Part shown: positions 24,354 through 32,818 of the stretch, in pieces
Position numbering within the stretch: position 1 is the stretch's first letter
How the letters are laid out: every line of letters starts with the position of its first letter
Origin: Candidatus Saccharimonadota bacterium
GTDB taxonomy: Bacteria; Patescibacteriota; Saccharimonadia; Saccharimonadales; Saccharimonadaceae
Assembly: GCA_017480035.1 (NCBI GenBank)
Contig: JAFVBJ010000002.1
Span: 186,001-250,000, forward strand
Reading direction: 5' to 3'
Length of the DNA: 64,000 bases
The notes under the pieces: model-generated
Told to the model about the DNA's origin: nothing
The model's input: only the letters and a program-made list of their open reading frames with translations
Database searches by the model: none
Translations under genes and position numbers: made by a program

Positions 24354-24842
24354 TTATTGCAACTGACCGAGGACGTGGCTGAGTTGCGTCTCGAACGTAT
24401 GTTTACCAGAGAGGATGATTGGTTTTTCAGCTTCTGCTGGAGCTTCCATCAAACGAATCTTTGTGTCATATTCTTCTTTGGCACGAGCAACGGACTTCGT
24501 TTTCATCTTCAAACGAGCTTTGATTGTGTTGATGTCAGTCTGAATCCAGACGAGAGTCGGGTTGTAGCCACAAAGCTTTAAGAGTTTCTTGACACCTTCG
24601 CGTTCTGCTTCAGTGTCGAGACCGCCTTCAATGACAATGTTTTGGCCAGTTTTCGAGATTGCCTCGAGAACGACGTGAATTTGTTTTTCTGTGAAATCTG
24701 CTTCTTCACGCAACTGTTGTAGGTTGTAATATGGAGCTTTGAAACGACGCGAAAACTTCTCACAGAAAGTTGTCTTGCCGCTACAAGGAGCACCGAATAC
24801 CAAAATAGCGCGTGGTTTTGTCTTCTTATTACCTTCCATCAT
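24354..24842 (-). CDS. P-loop kinase-like ATPase (AAA_33 type)
   Basis: 162 aa. Walker A VFGAPCSGKTTF near residues 15-26, a second strand ending IVIEGGLD (Walker B-like), and a Arg/Lys-rich lid (RLKMKTKSVARAKEEYD). This is the fold of small nucleoside, polynucleotide or sugar kinases; the substrate cannot be told. Start is one of two adjacent ATGs; TATAAT ends six bases before the first, so it is probably leaderless. Confidence 0.75.
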   Translation of the reverse strand: MMEGNKKTKPRAILVFGAPCSGKTTFCEKFSRRFKAPYYNLQQLREEADFTEKQIHVVLEAISKTGQNIVIEGGLDTEAEREGVKKLLKLCGYNPTLVWIQTDINTIKARLKMKTKSVARAKEEYDTKIRLMEAPAEAEKPIILSGKHTFETQLSHVLGQLQ

Positions 24843-24861
24843 GGTTCCATTATAACACAGA

Positions 24862-25713
24862 TTATTTGCTTAAAACAACTTTTTTCTTAATTTTTGATGG
24901 TTTTCGGGTAATGAAAGAGGAATTGCTGAGTAAAACTTGGCTTGGATAATAGAAAAACCAAGCAAAAAAGTTGACGTAGCGTGCAACGAAAAGTGGCAGA
25001 ACGCCGGTCACGGAGAGGTATGAAAGTGCGACGTTGACATCACACATTGCAAAAAGAATGAAACCGTAATAGGCGCAAGTGGCAGAAACAATTTCGCGAT
25101 CGGTGTGATCGGCGGGTTTTGTGCGAATTTTCTTCCACCAACGATAAGCGAGGATGACGTTGCAAAAGAGACAAGCACCGTAAATTAGAGCGAGCATATA
25201 CATTTCGGGGACATGGTTAAAATAGCCAAACATAAGAATTAGAATAATGCTTAAGCTGTAGCCGGCGAAAAATTGAGGATTAGTTTTTGTGAAGCGGGCA
25301 ATATGAAAATATTGAGCAAAACAAAATGCGAGAACGCCAAAGACGCTGATGTTGTCGAGCATGAGAATGGTGTCGGCAAGTAGAGTGAAAAGCAGGGCGA
25401 TTTGGAGTAGATAATCGCGAGGAAATTTTTTGCGAGCATAGGCAAGACTTAAGATGATGCCGAGATATTTCAAGACAGTAACGCCAATGAAAGTGCCGTT
25501 GTCGATGACTTTGACCATGGCAGGATGGTCGCCGAGCGAAAATTCCCAAAAAACGTCTCTCTCAGGATATGCAGTCTGGAAAATTGAATCAAGGACAACA
25601 AAACTAACGAAAATTGTGCCCCAAATTACAAGCCAAATCATGTCGATTTTGACCGTGTAGTCGAGGAGTTTTTTAAGCCAAAACTTCTCTTTTTTCATTT
25701 TCCTGTTATGCAT
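24862..25713 (-). CDS. Polytopic membrane protein, YhhN/TMEM86-like
   Basis: 283 aa with about eight membrane helices. The block LLFTLLADTILMLDN...FGVLAFCFAQYFHIARF resembles the YhhN/TMEM86 family (lysoplasmalogenase relatives), which have LGD near a helix end and a conserved H/Y in the next. The match is by eye and partial. -10 box ten bases before the first ATG; a second ATG five codons on is possible. Confidence 0.5.
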   Translation of the reverse strand: MHNRKMKKEKFWLKKLLDYTVKIDMIWLVIWGTIFVSFVVLDSIFQTAYPERDVFWEFSLGDHPAMVKVIDNGTFIGVTVLKYLGIILSLAYARKKFPRDYLLQIALLFTLLADTILMLDNISVFGVLAFCFAQYFHIARFTKTNPQFFAGYSLSIILILMFGYFNHVPEMYMLALIYGACLFCNVILAYRWWKKIRTKPADHTDREIVSATCAYYGFILFAMCDVNVALSYLSVTGVLPLFVARYVNFFAWFFYYPSQVLLSNSSFITRKPSKIKKKVVLSK

Positions 25714-25763
25714 ACTTTTCTTGATTATATCATGACTTTTATAGTTTGTTGTATAATAGATTT

Positions 25764-26264
25764 ATGTTGAAAAAGATTTGGAAATTGTATGAAAAATACC
25801 GCGAAGTGATTAATTATTTGATTACGGGCGGGATTGGGACGGTAGTTTCGATTGGCTCGTTTGCGGTACTTTTGAATTTTATGGATACGGTTGTCGCGAA
25901 TGTAGTTTCGTGGATTATTGTAGTGATTTTGATGTATGTTCTCAATCGTTATTTTGTGTTTTTGGAGCATGCGAAAGGATTTTCGGCGATTTTGCGTGAA
26001 ATGCTTTCTTTTTTCTCGGCGCGAGTTGCGACGTTGATATTAGAAACGGTTGTAGTTTGGCTTGGGATTGACGTGATGAAGATGAATGCGATTTTCATCA
26101 AAACTTTTGCACAGATTCTAGTGATTGTGCTTAACTACTTTTTTTCGAAGTTTTTTATCTTTAAGAATTCCGGTGATGCTGGCAAAGATTTGGATAAAGT
26201 CGGTGATGGTCGCGGGGATGGAATAGCTGATACTGTCGTAAAAAAGCCAAGGAAGTGTCGTTAG
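25764..26264 (+). CDS. GtrA-like flippase-type membrane protein with acidic tail
   Basis: 166 aa from ATG 25764 (MLKKIWKLYEKYREV), with TATAAT ending six bases upstream (leaderless type). Four helices of the GtrA family (YLITGGIGTVVSIGSFAVL ... YVLNRYFVF ... FFSKFFIFKN). GtrA proteins are thought to help move undecaprenyl-linked sugars. The family core ends at about residue 135; the remaining Asp/Gly/Lys-rich tail (DKVGDGRGDGIADTV) is encoded inside the convergent gene. Confidence 0.85.
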   Translation: MLKKIWKLYEKYREVINYLITGGIGTVVSIGSFAVLLNFMDTVVANVVSWIIVVILMYVLNRYFVFLEHAKGFSAILREMLSFFSARVATLILETVVVWLGIDVMKMNAIFIKTFAQILVIVLNYFFSKFFIFKNSGDAGKDLDKVGDGRGDGIADTVVKKPRKCR

Positions 26265-26690
26265 GCCGCCGGCGAATTTTGTGGTGGTTTTGTTGGTTGT
26301 GAACCATTCGAAAAAGAGGTAGATGAAGCCAGCGGCGAGCGGGAGGATGTTGAGTGGGGTATTGAGATTTATAATGATGAGTGCGATATAGACGGCAGAA
26401 AAAAGGACAAAAATAAACCAGTTGTTGTAGAAGAAACGGTGGCGGTGTTTTTTGTGGTGTTTTTCGCGAAGATAGATGTAATAATCACGGAAAATGGCGA
26501 TAACGAGCGTGTATGACCCGGCAAAAGCGCCGATTAAAATATAGTGGACGATATAACAAGCGTAGGCGACAAGCGAAAGTTTCATAATATCAGATTTTTT
26601 CTTTTTGAAATAACGATAGCAAGTAAAAATTAGCGCGAGGACGCCGAAGATTTGCCCGAAAATGTTGACTAGATTGATATTTTCCATCAT
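26118..26690 (-). CDS. YgjV-like inner membrane protein
   Basis: 190 aa, about six helices. The start IFGQIFGVLALIFTCYRYFKKKKSDIM...VAYACYIVHYILIGAFAGS matches the YgjV family layout (PQ-loop-like repeat). Function unknown. ATG overlaps the stop of the upstream gene by four bases (ATGA), and its last 49 codons overlap the convergent GtrA-like gene. Confidence 0.75.
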   Translation of the reverse strand: MMENINLVNIFGQIFGVLALIFTCYRYFKKKKSDIMKLSLVAYACYIVHYILIGAFAGSYTLVIAIFRDYYIYLREKHHKKHRHRFFYNNWFIFVLFSAVYIALIIINLNTPLNILPLAAGFIYLFFEWFTTNKTTTKFAGGLTTLPWLFYDSISYSIPATITDFIQIFASITGILKDKKLRKKVVKHNH

Positions 26691-27616
26691 TTCACTAATT
26701 TTATTTCGTCGATGATGTTCGTGATGACTTTTATGTCGTTCATGACTTTGTTGAATTCATGTTTCTCGTCGATTGGTTTTTTGTAAGAGGCAGGTTCGAA
26801 AGAATCAGTGTTGTTGTTGATAGCGATATGAATTTGGTTGTTTAGGAAACAAACCATAACGCGGCCGTTATGGAGGTCATCGAGCTTCATGATACGCTCC
26901 ATTACTGCTGGATCGAGCAAATAGTAAGCTTCGAAACCGTCTTGAGCGTAAACATAGAAGTTTTTATTAAATTCGTTAGACTCGAGTTGGATTTTTTTGA
27001 AAGTTTTGTCGATTTTTGAGTTGTCAAAATTTTTGCCGACGACGAGGAGTTTCTTATCGAATTTTTTATTGTAGTCGAAAATAACGTAGCGGCCACGGAA
27101 AATGGTGTGGTAAGTGGTGTTGCCGTCTGAATCGGTGGATTCGTTTTGGAGATGGACGTCGGCTTGTTTAAATGGGATGCCTTTGTATTTTGCGACAGTG
27201 TAATCGTTTGAACTATAAAGATCGCCCATATTCATCATGCCGGTACCTGAAACATATTCTTTTGGCATGGCGCTAGTGTGTGAGTATGAGAGGTTAGTAA
27301 AAATTTTGTTAAAGGTGGCAGTGATGAAATAAGATTTATAGGCGTCTCGGTAAGCGGCAGTTTCAGCGGAAGTTGCGAAGAGCCTGACGATGAGATATGG
27401 AATGATCAGGAAAAAGACGAACGGGAAGAGCATGGCAAATGTGCTGAAGCCAAAAGTAAAGATTGAAGTTTCTGTGCCGGCACTGAAAGAAGTGATGGCG
27501 CTGACGATGAGGATGACGGCGATAAAACCGAAGAAAATCGTCAAGAAAATGTCGTTGATTTTTTTCTCTTTGTTTTGGATAGCAAGGCGGGCTTGCTCGA
27601 GCTGCTCATAATTCAT
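26687..27616 (-). CDS. DUF3137 family membrane protein
   Basis: 309 aa. Two membrane helices (about 22-42 and 52-80), then a soluble domain with the family pattern FRGRYVIFDYNKKFDKKLLVVGK and FYVYAQDGFEAYYLLDPAVMERIMKL. The role of DUF3137 proteins is unknown. TATAAT ends six bases before ATG 27616, so probably leaderless. First gene of a pair with the YgjV-like gene. Confidence 0.8.
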   Translation of the reverse strand: MNYEQLEQARLAIQNKEKKINDIFLTIFFGFIAVILIVSAITSFSAGTETSIFTFGFSTFAMLFPFVFFLIIPYLIVRLFATSAETAAYRDAYKSYFITATFNKIFTNLSYSHTSAMPKEYVSGTGMMNMGDLYSSNDYTVAKYKGIPFKQADVHLQNESTDSDGNTTYHTIFRGRYVIFDYNKKFDKKLLVVGKNFDNSKIDKTFKKIQLESNEFNKNFYVYAQDGFEAYYLLDPAVMERIMKLDDLHNGRVMVCFLNNQIHIAINNNTDSFEPASYKKPIDEKHEFNKVMNDIKVITNIIDEIKLVK

Positions 27617-27638
27617 ATGCTTATTATAGCATAAAAAA

Positions 27639-27714
27639 TGGCAGGGGCGGCAAGACTTGAACTCGCGACACCTGGTTTTGGAGACCAGTGCTCTACCAAC
27701 TGAGCTACACCCCT
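27639..27714 (-). tRNA. tRNA-Trp (CCA)
   Basis: 76-nt cloverleaf with encoded CCA end. Anticodon loop CTCCAAA between CTGGT and ACCAG gives CCA. Acceptor AGGGGTG / CGCCCCT. Confidence 0.95.
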
Positions 27715-27791
27715 ACTAAAATTAATTATATCATAAAAAATACGAAATTTCTATACTTGAAAAAGTTAGCATGAGCGTGATAAAATAGTAG

Positions 27792-29024
27792 ATGATGAAA
27801 ATATTAATGTTGGGTTGGGAGCTACCCCCTCACAATAGTGGTGGTCTTGGTGTAGCTTGCTTAAATCTTTCGCGAGCACTGGCGAACGAGGGTGCCGACA
27901 TTGATTTTGTTGTTCCTTACACTGCAGATCATTCCGACATTAATTTTATGAAGGTCGTTTCAGCTTTGAAGCTTGACCCGCTTTTCCGCTATGGGATTGG
28001 TGCTTATGATTCAAACAAAATTGAAGAAGTGATTTTCCCAGACACGAGCGAAGAAAAATTGATTTCGATTCGTGATGTACAACATAGATATTGTGAATTT
28101 ATTGAAAAATATTTGATGGAATTTAAGCCGGATGTGGTGCATGCGCACGATTGGCTGACTTTTGAGGCTGGTGTTCTCGCGAAGAAAAACTATGGTTTGC
28201 CGCTTGTCGCGCATGTTCACGCGACAGAATTTGACCGCTCAGGAATGAATGGCGGAAATCCGGTGGTTCATGCAGTGGAATATGAAGGCTTAATGATGGC
28301 AGATAAAATTATCGCTGTTTCGAAAGCGACGAAGAAAATCATCCATGATAAATACGGGATCCCTTGGGATAAAATCGACGTAGCTTACAACTCGCTTGAT
28401 GAAGGTTTTGTGACGAGTGATTATTCATTCAAAGCAGACCATTATAAATATATCGAAGCGATGAAGGAGCAAGGATACAAGATTGTCTCGACAGTTGGGC
28501 GCTTCACGATTCAGAAAGGGCTTTCGCACATGATGCATGCGGCGGCGCGCGCAATCTCAAAAGAGCCGAAGCTTTTGTTTGTATTTGCTGGAGATGGTGA
28601 AGAGCGCGAAGAATTGATGAAGCTTGCGGCAGATTTACATATCACTAACAACGTGATTTTCACTGGATTCGTGCGTGGACAAAGATTACGTGATATTTAT
28701 GAGATTTCGGATGTATTTGTAATGAGCTCAGTGTCGGAGCCATTCGGTTTGACGGCACTTGAAGCGGCACATCACGGAAACGTTCTCATTTTGACGAAAC
28801 AATCCGGTGTCGCGGAAGTTCTTCGTTCAGTGATGGAATATGATTTCTGGGATGAAGAAAAGCTTGCGGACGAGATTGTCGCAGTGGCGAAATCTGGCGC
28901 GTTGATGAATGCGTTGCAATCGGGAATTTCGCGCGAATATCTTCGAATTTCGTGGGATGATATTGCGAAAAAATGCCTCAGCGTTTATAATGAAGTGAGA
29001 AAACATAAGAGGAATAATTTCTAA
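27792..29024 (+). CDS. GT4 glycosyltransferase, glycogen synthase-like
   Basis: 410 aa GT-B enzyme. N-terminal MLGWELPPHNSGGLGVACLNLSRAL resembles the donor loop of glycogen/starch synthases and archaeal GT4/GT5 relatives; VVHAHDWLTFEAGVL, then VSTVGRFTIQKGL and the EX7E motif SEPFGLTALEA near residue 320. It overlaps the GH57 gene by one base (TAATG). The pairing with GH57 suggests alpha-glucan synthesis. Extended -10 TGATAAAAT lies five bases upstream of the first ATG. Confidence 0.85.
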   Translation: MMKILMLGWELPPHNSGGLGVACLNLSRALANEGADIDFVVPYTADHSDINFMKVVSALKLDPLFRYGIGAYDSNKIEEVIFPDTSEEKLISIRDVQHRYCEFIEKYLMEFKPDVVHAHDWLTFEAGVLAKKNYGLPLVAHVHATEFDRSGMNGGNPVVHAVEYEGLMMADKIIAVSKATKKIIHDKYGIPWDKIDVAYNSLDEGFVTSDYSFKADHYKYIEAMKEQGYKIVSTVGRFTIQKGLSHMMHAAARAISKEPKLLFVFAGDGEEREELMKLAADLHITNNVIFTGFVRGQRLRDIYEISDVFVMSSVSEPFGLTALEAAHHGNVLILTKQSGVAEVLRSVMEYDFWDEEKLADEIVAVAKSGALMNALQSGISREYLRISWDDIAKKCLSVYNEVRKHKRNNF

Positions 29025-30271
29025 TGCGCGCAATTTGTCTATATCTTCATGTGCACCAGCCGTATCGTGTCCGCGCGTATTCGATTTTTAATGTGGCGCG
29101 CGACCATAATTATTGGAATTCGGATTTTTATTCAAAGCAGAGTAATGAGCGCATTTTTAAGAAAGTTGCCGAAAAATCTTATCATCCGATGTTTGATTTG
29201 ATTGAAGGCAATATTAATCGCTTTAAAGATTTTAAAGTTTCAATGTCGATTACGGGGACTTGGCTTGAACAAGCAGAAGAATGGGACCCGAGCTTGATTG
29301 AACAAGTTAGAAGGATGGTGAAAACTGGACAAGTTGAGATTGTTGCAGAGACGTACTATCATTCCCTGGCATTTTTCCATAATCGTGAAGAATTTGAGTC
29401 GCAAGTTGAGCGTCATCAGATTAGAATTCAACAGCTTTTCGGATTTAAGACGAAGATTTTCCGTGATACTGAATTTGCGTATAATGACGAACTTGGGAAT
29501 TGGATTGATACGGTTGGATTTGAACGCTTTGGGTTTAAAGGTTGTCTCGCGGAAGGTTGGGATAAAGTGCTCGGTTGGCGCAGCCCAAATCATGTTTATA
29601 AAGCTCCAGGAGCAAAAAATACGCGTTTGCTCCTCAAAAATTATCGACTTTCGGACGATATTGCATTTAGATTTTCCGATAGACAATGGAAAGAGTGGCC
29701 GCTCACAGTCGAGAAATATCAAAATTGGCTTGATATGGACTGTTTACGCGGAAATCTTGTCAATCTCTTTATGGATTTTGAGACTTTTGGTGAAAACCAA
29801 TGGGCTGACACCGGAATTTTTGAATTCATGAATCATTTGATCGAAAAATGGTTGTCGGTTTATGAAAATAAATTTGTGACAGTTTCGGAAGCCGCAGAGC
29901 TTGAAGAACCGGCAGATGAAGTTTCGATGCCACAGACTGTGACTTGGGCAGATACAGAGCGTGACCTTTCGGCTTGGGCTGGAAACTCGATGCAAGATGA
30001 AGCGGAAGATATTCTTTATGGCATGCGTGAAGAAATTTTGCAGACTGGGGACCAGAGGTTGATTGAAGATTGGCGTCGCTTAACAACTTCTGACCATCCG
30101 TATTATATGTGTACGAAGTATTGGAATGATGGCGATGTACATGCATATTTCTCGCCATACGATTCGCCATACGATGCATTTATGTATTTTATGAATGCCG
30201 TGCGAGATTTACAATATCGACTTTTGAACGACAAGAAACGCCGCGAAAATTCGGGTATTGAAAACGCTTAA
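29024..30271 (+). CDS. Glycoside hydrolase family 57 (alpha-amylase type)
   Basis: 415 aa. GH57 regions are all present: region 1 HVHQPYR (His11-Pro13), region 2 GQVEIVAETYYHSL (105-115), region 3 IFRDTEFAYND with the nucleophile candidate Glu150, and region 4 FMDFETFGENQW with the acid/base candidate Asp251. Members are alpha-amylases, 4-alpha-glucanotransferases or branching enzymes; the short length fits the archaeal alpha-amylase subgroup. No signal peptide, so cytosolic. Coupled to the GT4 gene. Confidence 0.9.
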   Translation: MRAICLYLHVHQPYRVRAYSIFNVARDHNYWNSDFYSKQSNERIFKKVAEKSYHPMFDLIEGNINRFKDFKVSMSITGTWLEQAEEWDPSLIEQVRRMVKTGQVEIVAETYYHSLAFFHNREEFESQVERHQIRIQQLFGFKTKIFRDTEFAYNDELGNWIDTVGFERFGFKGCLAEGWDKVLGWRSPNHVYKAPGAKNTRLLLKNYRLSDDIAFRFSDRQWKEWPLTVEKYQNWLDMDCLRGNLVNLFMDFETFGENQWADTGIFEFMNHLIEKWLSVYENKFVTVSEAAELEEPADEVSMPQTVTWADTERDLSAWAGNSMQDEAEDILYGMREEILQTGDQRLIEDWRRLTTSDHPYYMCTKYWNDGDVHAYFSPYDSPYDAFMYFMNAVRDLQYRLLNDKKRRENSGIENA

Positions 30272-30273
30272 GA

Positions 30274-30308
30274 AAAACCTCCGGTAGTTAAAAACGGAGG
30301 CTTTTTGT
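30274..30308 (+). terminator. Terminator of GT4-GH57 operon
   Basis: CCTCCG / CGGAGG stem with a CTTTTT tail. Confidence 0.85.
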
Positions 30309-30328
30309 GGTATAATTAAAGATAGTTT

Positions 30329-31768
30329 ATGGCAAAATCAATTAAGAAAAATTATATCTATAATCTCTGTTTTCAAGTTCTGTCGATTATTTTGCCGATT
30401 ATTACAGCGCCGTATCTTGCGCGCGTATTGGGTGTCGAAGGAGTAGGAACCGCAAGCTTTACGCTTTCGATTGTGGCATACTTTATTTTGTTCGCGAACC
30501 TTGGAATTGCATCGTTTGGGCAGCGCGAAATCGCGATGCATCAGGACGACAAGAAGAAATATTCGAAGATTTTTTGGGATTTGTCAGCATATAGATTGGT
30601 TGTCGGGGCTTTGACGACGTTCGCATATCTGTTTTTGATTCTTTTTGCGGATAAATATCAGATTATTTATGGAATTATGATAGTGAATTTGCTTGGAAAT
30701 GTGTTTGATATTACATGGTTTTTCCAGGGACTTGAGGAATATAAATTCATTTCGATGCGAAATATTGCCGTGAAACTGTTGTTTGCGGTTTCGATTTTTA
30801 TTTTCGTAAGAAATCCAGAAGATTTAAACCTTTATATCCTATTAAACGGACTTTCGATTTTGATTTCTTCATTGGCGCTTTGGACAAGATTGCCGAAGTT
30901 GGTTGAAAAACCGGTGATTAAAGCGATTCGACCATTTCGCTACATCAAAGATACGTTTATCTATTTCTTGCCACAGATTGCAACGACGATTTATACAGTG
31001 TTAGATAAAACAGTGCTGGGGCTTTACGACCCGAGCCAAACCGAAAACGGCTATTATGAACAAGCATATAAAATCATCCAGATTGCAACAACAGTTGTGA
31101 CGTCGATTAGCGTTGTGATGGCGCCGAGATTTGCGTTTTTATACAAGAAAAATAATATTGTCGAGCTGAAAGAGCGCCTCAGAAAATCGATGAAATTTAT
31201 TTTCATGACGGCGGTTCCCTTTGCGTTCGGAATTTCGGCAATTGCGAGTTTGTTTGTGCCATGGTTTTTTGGTGAAGAATATTTACAAGTAATTGATATT
31301 ATGCAAGTTTTTGCGCCGGTAATTTTGATTATTGCGCTTTCTAGTGCGATTGGCGGTCAATGTTTAACGCCATGCGGAATGCGTTTTCAGAGTGCGCTAG
31401 TTTTGATGCTTGGCGCGGCAGTAAATTTCGGTGCGAATATGATTTTGATTCCAAAGTTTTGGAGTTTTGGGGCGGTAGCTGGGACGTTACTCGCAGAGGT
31501 AGTTGTGACAGCAGGATATTTTATTTTGGCGAGAAAATATATGGGGACAGTGCAGACTTTTAAAGATGCGACGAAATATTTTGTCGCAGGGATATTGATG
31601 TATATAGTAGTTATGTTAGTCAAACCATATTTTGCGCCAACAATTGTTTCGACGATAATCGTGACAGCAATCGGTGCTGCGGTTTATGGGGTTTCTCTAA
31701 TTGTTATGCGGGACGAGCTTTTGTTTGAATATATGAGACTATTTTGGAGAAAAATGACGAAAAAATAA
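30329..31768 (+). CDS. Polysaccharide flippase (Wzx-like, MOP superfamily)
   Basis: 479 aa with 12-14 membrane helices. The N-terminus NYIYNLCFQVLSIILPIITAPYLARVLGVEGVG is typical of Wzx O-unit flippases, followed by FGQREIAMHQDD and YFLPQIATTIYTVLDKTVLG. It should move undecaprenyl-linked repeat units across the membrane. First gene of the capsule locus; followed 18 nt later by the GNAT gene. Confidence 0.92.
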   Translation: MAKSIKKNYIYNLCFQVLSIILPIITAPYLARVLGVEGVGTASFTLSIVAYFILFANLGIASFGQREIAMHQDDKKKYSKIFWDLSAYRLVVGALTTFAYLFLILFADKYQIIYGIMIVNLLGNVFDITWFFQGLEEYKFISMRNIAVKLLFAVSIFIFVRNPEDLNLYILLNGLSILISSLALWTRLPKLVEKPVIKAIRPFRYIKDTFIYFLPQIATTIYTVLDKTVLGLYDPSQTENGYYEQAYKIIQIATTVVTSISVVMAPRFAFLYKKNNIVELKERLRKSMKFIFMTAVPFAFGISAIASLFVPWFFGEEYLQVIDIMQVFAPVILIIALSSAIGGQCLTPCGMRFQSALVLMLGAAVNFGANMILIPKFWSFGAVAGTLLAEVVVTAGYFILARKYMGTVQTFKDATKYFVAGILMYIVVMLVKPYFAPTIVSTIIVTAIGAAVYGVSLIVMRDELLFEYMRLFWRKMTKK

Positions 31769-31786
31769 TCTAAAAAGGAGGTGAAG

Positions 31787-32818
31787 ATGGCGAAATATCA
31801 GGTGCGAAAATTTCCGAGCGTCAGAGCGGCAAAAAAGTTATTCGACGAGGCAAAAGATTGGCCGAAAAAGGGACCACAGGAATATCCAGTCTTAAAGGGA
31901 TGTGATATTCTTTTTCGATATTTGCGTCTAAAGAAAAGAGTAACGGTTTTTGGAGTTTATGAAGAAGATAAATTAGTTGCGATCATGCCGATTCGATTTA
32001 TGACGGACGGTTCAGCACAAATTGCCGGATCTTTTGAGCGGCTCGATTTTGTGGATTTTATTTATAACCCAGAGCTAAAAAATCGCGCAATTTCAGTTGC
32101 GAGATTTTTTGTGAATTATTTGAAAAATGAATATAAAATCAATAAATTTACAACGCGTTTTATTGACGTAAAAAGTCCGACGTATAAAGCATTGAAGAAA
32201 TTTGAGAAGTTCAATGTAGATAAAGTTTGGGAAAATGTGATTATTAATTTTCCGAGCAAATCGTATGATGAATATTTCTCGAAATTAACAAAACATGGAA
32301 AGCAGAATATTAGAACAGCATATAATCGTGCCGAGAAGAAGGATATTGAGATTTCTCTGACGGTCTATAGCAACGTTTTAGGTGCTGGGGGGCCGGCAGA
32401 AAAAGTGGATAAGAAAAATTGTTTGGAGCTTTATATTAAAAGGCAATTAAAAACTTATGTGACAGAGCGTGCATCAACTTATGCTTTTCGGACGAAACAT
32501 TTTCAATATCTTTCGGTTAGCTCGAGGATAAACCCGAATGCGTTTTTCGCGGTTTTAAAGATGAACGGTGAGATTGCGGCGTTTATGGAGGGATTTTACA
32601 ATCCGTTTGATAAATCGATTGAGATTCCGAGGTTAGCAATGAATGATAAAATGCGCTTTTATAGTCCGGGGATGATTCTAGTGAATGAAGTAATCAAAAA
32701 ATATATTAAAGACAAGAAAGTTTTAAGTTTGAATCTTTTGCGCGGAAATGAACCGTATAAATTTGCGATGGGAGGAAAATCTTATCGCACAGACGAAGTG
32801 ACAGTAAAATTAGCGTGA
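31787..32818 (+). CDS. GNAT acyltransferase, CelD/BioF2 (FemAB-like) type
   Basis: 343 aa from ATG 31787, placed five bases after AAAGGAGG; a GTG six bases earlier would overlap that site. The C-terminal half has the Acetyltransf_6 pattern: YFSKLTKHGKQNIRTAYNRAEKK, AFFAVLKMNGEIAAFMEGF and the end LNLLRGNEPYKFAMGG. Such proteins acylate sugars or cell-wall precursors in polysaccharide loci. Its last nine bases overlap the convergent polymerase gene. Stop is TGA. Confidence 0.8.
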   Translation: MAKYQVRKFPSVRAAKKLFDEAKDWPKKGPQEYPVLKGCDILFRYLRLKKRVTVFGVYEEDKLVAIMPIRFMTDGSAQIAGSFERLDFVDFIYNPELKNRAISVARFFVNYLKNEYKINKFTTRFIDVKSPTYKALKKFEKFNVDKVWENVIINFPSKSYDEYFSKLTKHGKQNIRTAYNRAEKKDIEISLTVYSNVLGAGGPAEKVDKKNCLELYIKRQLKTYVTERASTYAFRTKHFQYLSVSSRINPNAFFAVLKMNGEIAAFMEGFYNPFDKSIEIPRLAMNDKMRFYSPGMILVNEVIKKYIKDKKVLSLNLLRGNEPYKFAMGGKSYRTDEVTVKLA

